Counted from the first letter of the stretch, positions 7,428 to 17,011 are shown. The stretch is 64,000 nt of DNA from Chitinophaga pinensis (GCA_945901065.1 CAMDKI010000003.1:310001-374000); one strand, 5' to 3'. Notes: a model not told the origin generated them from the letters alone. A program made the numbers and translations.

Positions 7428-9686
7428 TTATTTTACGCTACTTTCTTTTGCATTTAACAGTTCTCCCAGCGTTACTGAAAATGGCTTTGCAGAAGCTCTA
7501 TGGCTTGTAAAATTTGCCAACTTGTTTAAATCCCACTTTTGCGAATTGAAATCTTCCTCTGCGGAACGGTCAATGGTATAAACTAAATATATCTCACCAG
7601 TTGGATTGGGATATTCTTTCTTCAATAGGTCAGCATTAGAAAATACCTTGGGACCTAATTCAATTAGTTTAAATATTCGACTGGTCTTTGTTTCACCTTT
7701 ACCATGTAAAACAAGGTACTTAGCTGATACCTCCTTTCTGCCAAGTGGCAATGAGCCTAAATTTGTGCCTGTGCGGAAATTATAAAGATTGTTTTTAACA
7801 ATCCACTCAAGTTGTTCTTGGCTTTTGTAATAGCCAATTATAACAAATGTCTCATTGGGTATTAGATCTCTGTTTGTGCCATAAGCCTCAATAAAAGGCT
7901 CTTTAACTTCTTCAGACTTTTTGTTTAAAGTATCATAAGTTTTGTAGGATAGAGTCTCTCTCTGGGAAGCACGATTCATAAGATGTTCAAGAACCTCCTG
8001 TAGAAAAAGCTTTAATTCACTCGTACCGTCATTAGCACTATCTGGCCGGATTGCAAACGCACCGAGACCGGGTAGAATTTCATGAAACCCGGGAATATTA
8101 TGAGTTCCATCACTGCCCGGATACAACACGTATGCACCGGAAGTTCTCCTAATGGCATCTCGATAAGTGTGCATTTTGAGCATATCAGCTCGTTTATAAG
8201 TGCCTTTGCTTTGTTCAAGCTTTTCATCGGATAAGTCTTCTCCCTTTTCTATGAGCGCACTGAAGTTCTCAATCCTGTATTTAGCGTCAAAATGTATATG
8301 GGTTATTAACTCCTGTTCTTCAGCCTGTGTATCCGTTACTCCTACTGGCCATATACTTAAAGTATAATCTGGCCTTAGGGGCCTTGACCAACTACCCCCA
8401 TCAGGATATTTACTTTCTCCATTGAACGTGCGATTGTAGCTAAATTGGATGTTTAATTTCCGTGTGCCACTTTCGTAAACGCCTTTAACAGAGAAGTGCT
8501 TCCCTTGTTTTAAATTTAGGCTTAAACCACCTTCAATACTTATTAACTGTTTTAACGATTTAGGCTCAACTTTGAATGTCTCTTTAACTACATCAAGCAA
8601 CTTAAAAAACAACCAATACTCATACAAAACAGCGATATTCTTTTTGCCGCCACTATAAACATCTTCCCCTCCATGCCAAGCTAAATTGGCTGCATACTCA
8701 AACATTATCCAAGCCCTTAATATTTCCCTATATCCTTCTTTTCGTTGAAGTATGGGGCTATTAAGTGAAACCGTATCTGGGTTTGATATTTCCTTAAAGA
8801 TGCTGTGGCTTAAATAATTCTCAATATTGGTAGCTAAAAATGTTGCTTCTAGCCGCAACCGGTCAGCGTCTTTGGCTTTCTCAATAATTTCCTCGAGGAA
8901 ATATAAAAAATGCGAAAGCGCGAACTTGATAAATCGATTCTCAGGTGTATCGACTGAATCAACCTTCTGCAAAACATTAACCGTTGTTGGTATTGTTTTA
9001 AGTTTAGCTGAAAGAGGATTGGATAACGGTATCTTAATCCTCGAGCCCGATGAGGCCAACTGTTTCATTACTGAGTTGCCAACTCGCTTCAAACTTCTAG
9101 TATCACGCTCTGTGGTAGTATCGCTCCACCTAGTTACAGGAGCATATAGGATTTTTTGAAGGCCATAATTAAACTCATCGCCTTCAATTATCGATTTTAG
9201 AAAGGCGAACCGTTGATACAACGTTTGTGGCTCTTTGTCAGCATTTGCCGTAAATTGTTGAGTAACTATGGAGTTGTGGTAAAAGATTAGGTCGATGCTC
9301 TTTTCGGCAATATCTTTTAGCATTTGCCTGTAATCGCTTCTATACTCCGTTTTCATGGAGCGAACTTCCAGCTTTACTTCCCCAGTTCTTTCACCGGTAG
9401 TTTTTAACAATAAACCAATGGTTAACGTGCCCACATAAATATTTGGAGCAATTCTTCCGGTTGAACTGCTTACTCTCGATTGGCTAACTACTTCAGAGGT
9501 TTCTAATGTATATTCTTTGTTATCTAGTTCGTACTCATAATATTTGCCCTCATAGAGTTGAAACTGGGCTTCGCCGTTTTCTATGGCATCTGGTGCTTCG
9601 CACGTAGTATTATTATCACCATAAATGATAAGCCTTACAGTGCCATTGGGAGTAATTATAGGTATAGCTAATGTATCATTTGCCAT
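7428..9686 (-). CDS. McrC-like nuclease subunit with DUF2357 and PD-(D/E)XK regions
   Basis: A 752-residue protein translated six bases after the McrB-like gene ends, thus its partner. The first ~130 residues are beta-rich. The middle resembles the DUF2357 module of McrC-like proteins, including LYEYWLFFKLLDVV. Then comes a PD-(D/E)XK-type nuclease: RPDYTLSIWP, IHFDAKYRIE (D-x-K), and KMHTYRDAIR followed by AYVLYPG. The last ~150 residues (FVIIGYYKSQEQ, YLVLHGKGET, EIYLVYTI) may form a small EVE/ASCH-like fold, which is my inference. By family knowledge the McrB GTPase translocates and this subunit cuts, usually against DNA carrying modified bases; the trigger here is unknown. Confidence 0.8.
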   Translation of the reverse strand: MANDTLAIPIITPNGTVRLIIYGDNNTTCEAPDAIENGEAQFQLYEGKYYEYELDNKEYTLETSEVVSQSRVSSSTGRIAPNIYVGTLTIGLLLKTTGERTGEVKLEVRSMKTEYRSDYRQMLKDIAEKSIDLIFYHNSIVTQQFTANADKEPQTLYQRFAFLKSIIEGDEFNYGLQKILYAPVTRWSDTTTERDTRSLKRVGNSVMKQLASSGSRIKIPLSNPLSAKLKTIPTTVNVLQKVDSVDTPENRFIKFALSHFLYFLEEIIEKAKDADRLRLEATFLATNIENYLSHSIFKEISNPDTVSLNSPILQRKEGYREILRAWIMFEYAANLAWHGGEDVYSGGKKNIAVLYEYWLFFKLLDVVKETFKVEPKSLKQLISIEGGLSLNLKQGKHFSVKGVYESGTRKLNIQFSYNRTFNGESKYPDGGSWSRPLRPDYTLSIWPVGVTDTQAEEQELITHIHFDAKYRIENFSALIEKGEDLSDEKLEQSKGTYKRADMLKMHTYRDAIRRTSGAYVLYPGSDGTHNIPGFHEILPGLGAFAIRPDSANDGTSELKLFLQEVLEHLMNRASQRETLSYKTYDTLNKKSEEVKEPFIEAYGTNRDLIPNETFVIIGYYKSQEQLEWIVKNNLYNFRTGTNLGSLPLGRKEVSAKYLVLHGKGETKTSRIFKLIELGPKVFSNADLLKKEYPNPTGEIYLVYTIDRSAEEDFNSQKWDLNKLANFTSHRASAKPFSVTLGELLNAKESSVK

Positions 9687-9691
9687 GAGCT

Positions 9692-11515
9692 TTATGCTTC
9701 AGCATAACTTGTAAAACCATTAATGATTAGGCTCTTGTGCATACGTTGTATTTTTTCTAATGACAACGGATATTTTACTGCCGTTGCATCCAAAGCATCC
9801 ACCTCCAACATATCTTTGTTGCTATCTACTAAACACAACTTTCCCATGGTTTTTAAAGGGCCTTCGAGTTTTCTTCTAGAGCCATGCAATTTGGGCAAGA
9901 GTTTTTGCATAATGGCAGCATCAATAATTTCATTGATTTCCCAAGCCTCATTTAACCGTTGTGCAACGCCTACAAATCGGCTAATTTCTGCAGCACTTCT
10001 ATAACCAAACTCTGCACCAACGAGCTTCAATTCATTAAAGAATGCCATTAAGGTAGCAGATAACGCTGAAGTGTCTTTGGTCCTAATACTTTTATCGTTA
10101 GCAAGGTCAACAAAACTGCTAGCCATATCAGCGCCTTTACTTTCCAATACCGATAAGTCTAACTGGCTATTGCTGTTCAGATAACTTTCCATGTCAGAAG
10201 CCGTTATCCTAAATTCAATAACATTTGCCCTGTCCAATACCTTAGGGCTAAACATGTAGGTAGTTTCGTCAATATTTACTGTGCCTATTACAAATAGATT
10301 ACTGGGTAATGCCACTTCTTTTGGTACGTCGTCGATTTTATTGTTGGCATGTAGGTATATGGAGCCTGAAGTTTCCATAACGCTTAAAAAATCGGCGAAG
10401 TAGCGTTCTACATGGCTAAGGTTCATTTCATCTAGAATTAGGAAATATGGCAAATGGCCATTCTTCTTTGCTTCCAGAATTAGGTCCAATGCGCCATTAT
10501 CTGGTTTTACGTATTGTTCTTCGCTCAATGCATTAGGGAAACCCAATAGTGGCTCCCTATTAGTCCAATCTGCCCCAACGGGCACTAAACAATACTGGCT
10601 ATTATCCGCACATATCCATTTGGCAAATGATTCAGCAAGCTTAGTTTTACCTGAGCCCGAAAGGCCCGTTAGAATTACAAAGGGCTTAGATAACAGAGAG
10701 GAGATAAATCGCAAAACTAATTCTTTTGACAAATTGAGCTTGGCTTTGTTGGCAAATGCAAAGTATAGGTCTTGTTTAAATTGAATTGTGTTGTAAGTCA
10801 ATCCCTTATATGTATCAATGATATGTTGCAGATCATGTTCAATTTGCTCAGGATTAAGTGTCTTGGAAGTGTCATATGCTTTAAAAACATAAGAACCACC
10901 ATAGCGATGTGGTTTGCCTAAATCATTTTTTGAGAAATAATCGGAGATTGTAACTGGTTCTTTAATACTCCAATTCGAGGATGGTTCATTAGTTTCGCTC
11001 ACCCCATAAGCCAAGATCAGCAGGTTTATATCCTTGTAATAGAGATAAACAGGGTAAATGCCATTCGATACAGTATTGTGATTATCTAGGAATGCAATCC
11101 ATGGCACTTTTGCTTGACCTCCTTGACCGAAGCTTATTTTGGTATTTAACCCTTTAAATTCTTTATCATACAATAAAGTTTTCTGGCTTCCTGTCTTAAC
11201 CTGGGCTAAAAATTCAATTAATTGGGAATAGTAATTCATAGTTCTAATTGACCCCTTCTTAATTATCTCAAATCCATTTTCCTTTAACAGTCTGAATGCA
11301 GGAGTATCTTCCCCGCCTCTGAAATAATCTCTATCTAAAGGATATCCATTGGCAAATTCATTTGCCAATGAAACCAAAACTTTTGGTGGATAGGTTTTGC
11401 CGTTGAATATTAAGTCGTAATATTTGGAATCGCTATTTAATGGAATGCCTTCTCCGTCAATTTTTTCAATTGCTCTAAGTAAATGTTCTTTCTTTATGTT
11501 TGCTGGTACTTCCAT
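9692..11515 (-). CDS. mcrB: McrB-like AAA+ GTPase with extra N-terminal head domain
   Basis: A 607-residue motor subunit of a type IV (McrBC-like) restriction system. Residues 1-90 (with TYPPKVLVSLANEFANG and FRGGEDTPAFRLLKENGFEI) look like the head domain found at the start of ScoMcrA-type proteins. Residues ~95-240 match the MrcB N-terminal domain (DUF3578). The AAA+ module follows: Walker A GLSGSGKTKL (284-293), Walker B LILDEMNLSHVERYFADF (from 359) and GTVNIDETTYMFSPKVLDRA, which are the McrB signatures. The stop is five bases before the McrC-like start, so the pair is one operon. The head domain probably reads the DNA modification, which is inference. Confidence 0.87.
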   Translation of the reverse strand: MEVPANIKKEHLLRAIEKIDGEGIPLNSDSKYYDLIFNGKTYPPKVLVSLANEFANGYPLDRDYFRGGEDTPAFRLLKENGFEIIKKGSIRTMNYYSQLIEFLAQVKTGSQKTLLYDKEFKGLNTKISFGQGGQAKVPWIAFLDNHNTVSNGIYPVYLYYKDINLLILAYGVSETNEPSSNWSIKEPVTISDYFSKNDLGKPHRYGGSYVFKAYDTSKTLNPEQIEHDLQHIIDTYKGLTYNTIQFKQDLYFAFANKAKLNLSKELVLRFISSLLSKPFVILTGLSGSGKTKLAESFAKWICADNSQYCLVPVGADWTNREPLLGFPNALSEEQYVKPDNGALDLILEAKKNGHLPYFLILDEMNLSHVERYFADFLSVMETSGSIYLHANNKIDDVPKEVALPSNLFVIGTVNIDETTYMFSPKVLDRANVIEFRITASDMESYLNSNSQLDLSVLESKGADMASSFVDLANDKSIRTKDTSALSATLMAFFNELKLVGAEFGYRSAAEISRFVGVAQRLNEAWEINEIIDAAIMQKLLPKLHGSRRKLEGPLKTMGKLCLVDSNKDMLEVDALDATAVKYPLSLEKIQRMHKSLIINGFTSYAEA

Positions 11516-11637
11516 TCCCCCTTTTATTTATGCAGCTAAATATAGAACATTCCAGTTTAAATATGACATAGAAGCTAAACCATTACTATGGCTGACCATA
11601 GCAATCCAAAGAACTGGAGATTGTATTGATTTAAATC

Positions 11638-13200
11638 CTACCCCTTAAAATGCTTCAGCATAATAATTTCTCGTTCGTCGAGTAGGCGGTAGCGGCCACG
11701 GGGCAGGTCTTTTTTGGTGAGGCCGGCGTACATCACCCGGTCTAGCTTTACCACTTCGTAGCCTAGGTGCTCAAATATGCGGCGTACAATGCGGTTTTTG
11801 CCTACGTGTAGCTCAATACCAATCTCTTTCTTGTCCTCATCGCTTACGTAAGCCACTTCGTCTACATGTACCAATCCATCTTCCAAGGTCAAGCCCTTTT
11901 TAATGGCGGTAAGGTCTTGTGGGTGTAGAGGCTTATCGAGGGTTACGGCATATACCTTGCGCATCTCAAAGCTAGGGTGGGTAAGCTTTTGGGCCAGTTC
12001 GCCATCGTTGGTAAACAATAGCAGGCCAGTGGTTTGCCTATCTAAGCGGCCAACGGGGTAGATGCGCTCGTCGGTGGCACTGGCAATCAGTTCCATTACC
12101 GTGCGGCGGCCTTTCTCGTCTTCGCTGGTGGTTATAAAGTCTTTAGGCTTGTTCAGTAGCACGTACACCAAGTTGCGGGCAGGCTTCACTTCACTATTCA
12201 TAAAGGTTACCTTATCGCCGGGCATCACGCGGTGGCCCATTTCGCGCACCACTTCGCCATTCACTTTTACGTGTCCTGCCCCAATGTGCTCGTCGGCCTT
12301 GCGGCGGGCAGCTACACCAGAGTGGGCCAGATATTTGTTCAGGCGCATGCCTTCTTCTTCACTACGCTCCTTATCGGGCGGCGGTGGCTTCTTGGGGCCA
12401 CGGCCTTTGCGCAAGCCATCTTGCTTGCTTACTATCTCGTCGTAGCTTTTCTCCGCTTTTTCGGGCTTGCTCTTTACAAACTTCACAAAACGCTGTGCGC
12501 CTTCCGATAGCTCGTTCGGGTCGCGCTCGGGGCGATCTTTCGGGCCTCGTTTAGCGCCTGATTCACTGCGCCTTACGCGCTCGCCAGCACCGCTGTTGGG
12601 CCTTGGGGCGTATGGGGCTTTATCGCCGCCGCCACGTGGTCTATCATCACGGCCACCGGCTCCTGGTGGTCTGCCACGGCCGGGCCTATTGTCTGGCTTA
12701 GCGCCGTATGGGCGGTCAGGGCGCTCATCGCCACCACGAGATTTATCGCCATACGGGCGTGCAGGGCGTTCGTCGTTGCCACGGAATTTATCGCCAAAGG
12801 GGCGCTCTGGGCGGTCGCTGCTGCTGCGGTCTTTGCTTATGTATGCACCACGGTCGGTAGGTTTGCCGCCTTTTTTAGGCTTGTCATCCTTCTCTAGGGG
12901 TTTGCCCCAGTCGCCTTTAGGTTTTACGCCAAATCCGCCGCCGCTGCGCTTAGGTCCGCTTTTGGCACCAAAGCTTTTGCCTTTGCCTGCTGGCTTGCCA
13001 GCAGCACGAGGGGCATTGCCGAAGCTCTGCTCGCCACGTTTCATGGGTTTGGGTTTATCGGCCCACTCGCCTTCGGTGGGGCGTGCGGGTTTAGGGGCAA
13101 ATTTCTTCCCAGCAGCCTTAGGGGCGCGTGCCGACCTCTCGTCGGGGGCTTGGTTAGTTCGCTTGCTCTGCGATTTCGATGGACGTTTCTCCGATGACAT
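11638..13200 (-). CDS. rluB: rRNA pseudouridine synthase (RluB/RsuA type) with long basic tail
   Basis: A 520-residue protein. The C-terminal ~245 residues are a complete RluB/RsuA-family enzyme: an S4 RNA-binding domain (MRLNKYLAHSGVAARRKADE) and the catalytic motif GRLDRQTTGLLLFTNDGEL containing the essential Asp. It converts uridine to pseudouridine in 23S rRNA (family role). The first ~275 residues are disordered and rich in Lys, Arg, Gly, Pro, with near-repeats of RPYGDK and RGGDERP, probably RNA-binding. It overlaps the end of scpB by 47 bases, a conserved pairing in many bacteria. The start could be slightly different, but the tail is open throughout. Confidence 0.93.
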   Translation of the reverse strand: MSSEKRPSKSQSKRTNQAPDERSARAPKAAGKKFAPKPARPTEGEWADKPKPMKRGEQSFGNAPRAAGKPAGKGKSFGAKSGPKRSGGGFGVKPKGDWGKPLEKDDKPKKGGKPTDRGAYISKDRSSSDRPERPFGDKFRGNDERPARPYGDKSRGGDERPDRPYGAKPDNRPGRGRPPGAGGRDDRPRGGGDKAPYAPRPNSGAGERVRRSESGAKRGPKDRPERDPNELSEGAQRFVKFVKSKPEKAEKSYDEIVSKQDGLRKGRGPKKPPPPDKERSEEEGMRLNKYLAHSGVAARRKADEHIGAGHVKVNGEVVREMGHRVMPGDKVTFMNSEVKPARNLVYVLLNKPKDFITTSEDEKGRRTVMELIASATDERIYPVGRLDRQTTGLLLFTNDGELAQKLTHPSFEMRKVYAVTLDKPLHPQDLTAIKKGLTLEDGLVHVDEVAYVSDEDKKEIGIELHVGKNRIVRRIFEHLGYEVVKLDRVMYAGLTKKDLPRGRYRLLDEREIIMLKHFKG

Positions 13201-13738
13201 TTTCTTGCTGGGTTTCTATTTCTTTAAGTTTGGGCAGGTCTTTGGTAGAGTTTATACCAAAGTGGTCCATAAACGTGGAGCTGGTTTTGTACAGCAGGGG
13301 TTTTCCGGGGCCGTCGGCCCGCCCGGCCACGGCCACTAGGTCCTTTTCCATGAGTTTCTGCACCGTATAGTCGCAGCTCACGCCGCGTATTTCTTCAATT
13401 TCACTCTTGGTTATCGGCTGCTTGTAGGCTATTATGGCCAACGTTTCAAGCGCCGCTGTGCTGAGCTTTTTGTTGGCTTTTTGGTTGAGCAAGGTAGCCA
13501 CCACGGGGTAGTAGTCGCGCTTGGTCATAAACACATAACCGCCACCGCTTTCGGTCAGGTAAAACGAGTATTCATCGCTATCATACCGTTGTTTCAGGGC
13601 CGCTATGGCCTCTTCAATATCCTCTTTGTTTACTTCCCACCCGAAGGTAGTGAGCAGGCACTCGTGCACCTCTTTGAATGCCACTGGCTGCTCCGCCGCG
13701 AAAATAATCGCCTCAATATGTTGCCGTAACAGGTTCAT
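13154..13738 (-). CDS. scpB: Segregation and condensation protein ScpB
   Basis: A ~194-residue ScpB, the winged-helix kleisin partner in the SMC-ScpA-ScpB condensin. Recognisable segments are HIEAIIFAAEQPV near the N-terminus and the conserved STAALETLAIIAYKQPITKS and EIEEIRGV in the second winged helix. I use the ATG at 13738 (MNLLRQHIE); a TTG four codons upstream would give a slightly longer protein. The acidic C-terminal tail overlaps the rluB start. ScpA is not in this window. Confidence 0.94.
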   Translation of the reverse strand: MNLLRQHIEAIIFAAEQPVAFKEVHECLLTTFGWEVNKEDIEEAIAALKQRYDSDEYSFYLTESGGGYVFMTKRDYYPVVATLLNQKANKKLSTAALETLAIIAYKQPITKSEIEEIRGVSCDYTVQKLMEKDLVAVAGRADGPGKPLLYKTSSTFMDHFGINSTKDLPKLKEIETQQENVIGETSIEIAEQAN

Positions 13739-14094
13739 GCTAAGGGGCAAAGATACGGTTTAGTTGCGGGTTTTGTGTTATGGTTGCTCTGTGCTATGCT
13801 TGATAGTAATCCTAACTCGTCCGCTTCAAAATAAGATGAGGACAAGAAGGGGGAAAGAAATAGGGAAGTGGTTAGTGCCACTAACCAGTTGAAATTGCTT
13901 GACCAGCCGTCTTCGTAGCCTGCGCCTGCGAAGCAACAAAGTCAAGAGTTACTGTGTTAGAAGTCAAACAATTTTAGGTAGCTTAAATTTGTTAATTAAA
14001 AGTATTGTTGTTTCTATTTTGTGCTTTTTTAGGACTTAAATTTGCAGCGCACTATATCCCTGCAAAAAGCTCCCAGACTTTATAGCCAAGTTTA
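13739..14094. other. Intergenic region with direct-repeat copy and promoter box
   Basis: There is no gene between scpB and the accessory block. It contains the left copy of a 32-base repeat (13911-13942) and, at 14037-14044, TAAATTTG, a full match to the -7 consensus, 50 bases upstream of the gene at 14095. Confidence 0.55.
13911..13942 (+). repeat. Left copy of 32-base direct repeat bracketing the accessory block
   Basis: Identical to 19067-19098 at 29 of 32 bases: CTTCGTAG, a variable 5-base centre, then GCCTGCGAAGCAACAAAGT. The first part forms an imperfect hairpin (CTTCG/CGAAG). Both copies are preceded by a similar CCAGCC. The two copies enclose the AT-rich block from 14095 to 19006. 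Confidence 0.75.
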
Positions 14095-15183
14095 ATGCGA
14101 ACATTTAAACCATATTTTGACCAGTTCACTATAGATCGTTTGAGATTAGAACTACTCCAAAAGCTTGGGTGGACTATTTCCAATAAACCAGACTGTGAAA
14201 AACTCTCGCAGAACATTTTGCTTAGTGGACTAGGTAGAATTTCTGAATCTACATTATATCGGATTTTTTTTCAGTTTGAAAAACATAGTCCTTATAAAAA
14301 CACACTGGATATACTATGTCAATTTTTGGGTTATAAAGATAGTTTTGATTTTGCTGAGCAATTACAACAGCAACGACACGAATTACACCACAGCGGAATT
14401 ACAACAGAACATCAGCATAAAAAGAGCTTATTATTTTCTTGCATAGAATACTCGGCCAAAAAACCGCTGACGGATTTTTTTGAAGAAACAAGTGAAAGTT
14501 CACATGAATTTAAAAGAGATATTAGCATTGCAATCTTTGATAGTTTGTTAATAGCCTCTAAGCAACAATGGTTTTTCAAAACTTTTGCACAACAAGAATA
14601 TATAAGAAAATATTTTTTCGAGAGAGGGCATGATCCTAAGTTTAGGATTAAGAACTATGAATATGGCTTTATCGAGTATCTTAAACGCATTGATAAGGAA
14701 AAGGATATCGATCAACTGCAAGATTATCTCTTCGGTTACGCTGTGCTTTTTAGGCATTATTTTTTGTGTAATCAAACCAATCAAGCTCTTTCTATAGGAA
14801 AAACATTGTTTGAAGCAGAAGATTTAGCCGATATCCCTTTTCAAGGTTTATACATTTTCCCTTTTATTCGCTTTAAGGCATACCTTCTTTGGTATTATGA
14901 AATTACTTTCGAAAGTCGGAAGACTAAAGATGACTATGCCCATTATCTGCTTGATTTAGTAAAAAGTCTAAAGACAAATTTTGAGCTCTCAGAAAGAAAA
15001 ATATTGTTTCATACCGTAGCTGAAACCTTTCTGTATAGCTCATTAAGTTTATCGTTCCATGAGAGGCTAAAAGAACTATTTGCGGAAGAGTTTAAACAGT
15101 TACCGCACAATGTTTACAAGAAACATTTAAAATATAGCCTCACCTATTTTGAACAAAATGGGCTTTTGCACTTCCGACCGTAA
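14095..15183 (+). CDS. HTH-like N-terminal domain protein of unknown function
   Basis: A 362-residue soluble protein. Residues 30-80 (CEKLSQNI, GRISESTLYRIFF, YKNTLDILCQFLGYKDSFDF) match a small N-terminal module seen in many Bacteroidota proteins that I read as helix-turn-helix-like. The remaining ~270 residues are helical and rich in Phe and Tyr, perhaps TPR-like, with no catalytic motif I can name. A -7 box (TAAATTTG) lies at 14037. It is AT-rich relative to the core genes and is the first gene of the repeat-bracketed block; a regulatory or sensing role is plausible but unproven. Confidence 0.7.
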   Translation: MRTFKPYFDQFTIDRLRLELLQKLGWTISNKPDCEKLSQNILLSGLGRISESTLYRIFFQFEKHSPYKNTLDILCQFLGYKDSFDFAEQLQQQRHELHHSGITTEHQHKKSLLFSCIEYSAKKPLTDFFEETSESSHEFKRDISIAIFDSLLIASKQQWFFKTFAQQEYIRKYFFERGHDPKFRIKNYEYGFIEYLKRIDKEKDIDQLQDYLFGYAVLFRHYFLCNQTNQALSIGKTLFEAEDLADIPFQGLYIFPFIRFKAYLLWYYEITFESRKTKDDYAHYLLDLVKSLKTNFELSERKILFHTVAETFLYSSLSLSFHERLKELFAEEFKQLPHNVYKKHLKYSLTYFEQNGLLHFRP

Positions 15184-15344
15184 GTAGCCTTGAATGGGTC
15201 TATAAACTTGACCTAAGTTGACTTTTTTTTGTTAGGGTGAGTTTCTATATTTGGAAGAGTTGACCGAAGTGGAGACCAGAACCCACTTAAAAAAACAGGG
15301 CTTAATCCGAAAAGCCATATGAGTAGGGAGTTAAATATAACGCA

Positions 15345-15641
15345 ATGGACAATATACAAGTCAAAAAGGAAATAGAGTTGCTCAAAAGAAAACTAATTGA
15401 AGAAAAGGAAAGATGGAAAAAAAAGAATGAGCAATTTAAATCCGCAATTGAAGGCTTATCAAGACAAGCTGCTTCTAATGCTGCAAGAAAAGATAAAATT
15501 GGTAAGGATGCAGCGTCCAGAATTAAAAAAGAAATTGCGAGTAAAAAGTATTCCTGGCAGGGAAACGAAAAGAGATTTGAAAAGGAAGCATATGAGCGTA
15601 TTAAACGTGAAATTGAAAAGTTGAAGGGGAAACTCAATTAG
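15345..15641 (+). CDS. Small basic coiled-coil protein
   Basis: A 98-residue, highly charged protein (many Lys, Glu, Arg) predicted as an almost continuous helix, for example ELLKRKLIEEKERWKKKNEQ. No known family is recognised. It is followed 31 bases later by the MORN protein, in the same direction, and may be co-transcribed. An overlapping frame is open but lacks the regular heptad pattern, so I prefer this one. Confidence 0.55.
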   Translation: MDNIQVKKEIELLKRKLIEEKERWKKKNEQFKSAIEGLSRQAASNAARKDKIGKDAASRIKKEIASKKYSWQGNEKRFEKEAYERIKREIEKLKGKLN

Positions 15642-15672
15642 TTTTAGTCAAGTAAACACATAACTATTTCTT

Positions 15673-17001
15673 ATGCTCAACTCAGGCAAACCCATTGAAA
15701 GAAATTCAGATCCATCAAATATTGCAAATCTGTTTCAAAAAAGTGATTTTGAAGGAATTTGCTTCCATGCTGATTTAAAAAGAGATTATAGTAATAATAT
15801 ATTTGATAAGATTATATTGTCTTCTGTAAAGACTAACAATTCCGCTTTGTTTATCGAATGTAAAGAAATAGTTGATAAAAAAAGGTGGGATTGGTGGTTA
15901 AAAAAGGGCAATGGTGAGTTTAAAGAAAAATGGACAAATTATTTTTTGCAATATAAAGGACTATTGGAGAATAATACTGTGACTAATGTAATTGAAAATG
16001 AAAAACGATTTAGAGACGATGGCACATTGTGGATGGAAGGAGTTTTTGTAAATGGGAAGTTAAATGGTCTGGGAAAGGTTTATGACAGCGAGGGTAATAT
16101 TAGTGAAGACGGTTCATTTAAGGATGGGATATTAAATGGCATGGGAAAGCATTTTCATCATGGTATTATATTTAAAGAAGGGGAGTTTTTGGATGGAGAA
16201 TTAAATGGCTTGGGTAAGCAATATCTCGATGGCAACTTAATTTATGATGGGGAGTTTATGTTTGACGAATATTCTGATGGTAAATTATATTGGCCAAATG
16301 GCTCTTTGCGATATGAAGGTTTATTCTCTGAAGGAAAATACTTTGGCTATGGGAAAAGATTTAGAGAAGATGGCACATTGTGGATGGAAGGTTTTTTTGA
16401 CGATGGAGAACTAAATGGTGAAGGAAAAAAATATCACAAGAATGGTAGATTGTGGAAGGAGGGGGAGTTTTTAAATGGTGAATTGAATGGTTGGGGTGAG
16501 GTATACCGGGAAGATGGCTCGTTGAGATATGAAGGCCAATTCATCAATGGAGAGCTAATAGGAGAAAAGAATGACACTTCTGGAGCACCACTAATATCAA
16601 GCAATCATATAAAAAATCAGAAAGATAAGGATGTTCAAAAGGAGAATTCAATAAAATTAAAAGAAATACAAAAAAAATTGCAAAAAGAAGAAAAGGAAAG
16701 GAAAAGAAAGTTTAGAATAAGCTATGCTATTAGATTAAAAAAGGAAATATCTAGTCAAGATTATACTGGATCAGTTCTAGGAACTTTATTGGGATATGAC
16801 AAAATAAAGCAAGTAAAAACTGTCCAAAATGAAAAAGGTGAAAAGATTGAACGTTTTATTGACATTTGGCATAAAGGTGCTAAGTTACCGTCAAACATCG
16901 CAAAGCACTATGTGCAAGAACAGGATAAGGATGTAAAAAGTGGCAGAGCAGGAACTTCTACAATTGTAGTTATGGAAATTAAAATGATTAATTCTATTTA
17001 A
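15673..17001 (+). CDS. MORN-repeat protein
   Basis: A 442-residue protein. Residues ~115-300 carry about eight MORN-like repeats with the pattern (W/R)xEGxFxxGxLNGxGKxY, for example LWKEGEFLNGELNGWGEVY and LRYEGQFINGELIGE. The N-terminal ~110 residues and the C-terminal ~130 residues (after a Lys/Glu-rich helix) are unassigned; the latter contains YTGSVLGTLLGYDKIKQVKT. MORN repeats form an elongated beta structure, often for protein or lipid contact. The next gene begins 10 bases after the stop, so the two form an operon. No signal peptide is visible, so it is probably cytoplasmic. Confidence 0.75.
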   Translation: MLNSGKPIERNSDPSNIANLFQKSDFEGICFHADLKRDYSNNIFDKIILSSVKTNNSALFIECKEIVDKKRWDWWLKKGNGEFKEKWTNYFLQYKGLLENNTVTNVIENEKRFRDDGTLWMEGVFVNGKLNGLGKVYDSEGNISEDGSFKDGILNGMGKHFHHGIIFKEGEFLDGELNGLGKQYLDGNLIYDGEFMFDEYSDGKLYWPNGSLRYEGLFSEGKYFGYGKRFREDGTLWMEGFFDDGELNGEGKKYHKNGRLWKEGEFLNGELNGWGEVYREDGSLRYEGQFINGELIGEKNDTSGAPLISSNHIKNQKDKDVQKENSIKLKEIQKKLQKEEKERKRKFRISYAIRLKKEISSQDYTGSVLGTLLGYDKIKQVKTVQNEKGEKIERFIDIWHKGAKLPSNIAKHYVQEQDKDVKSGRAGTSTIVVMEIKMINSI

Positions 17002-17011
17002 TATAATTCAT

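Noticed and set aside
12467..13339. Long 290-codon forward frame rich in Pro, Leu, Arg and Ser
   Set aside because: It lies opposite the GC-rich disordered tail of rluB and the end of scpB, both strongly supported; its composition is what the complement of Gly/Arg/Lys codons produces.
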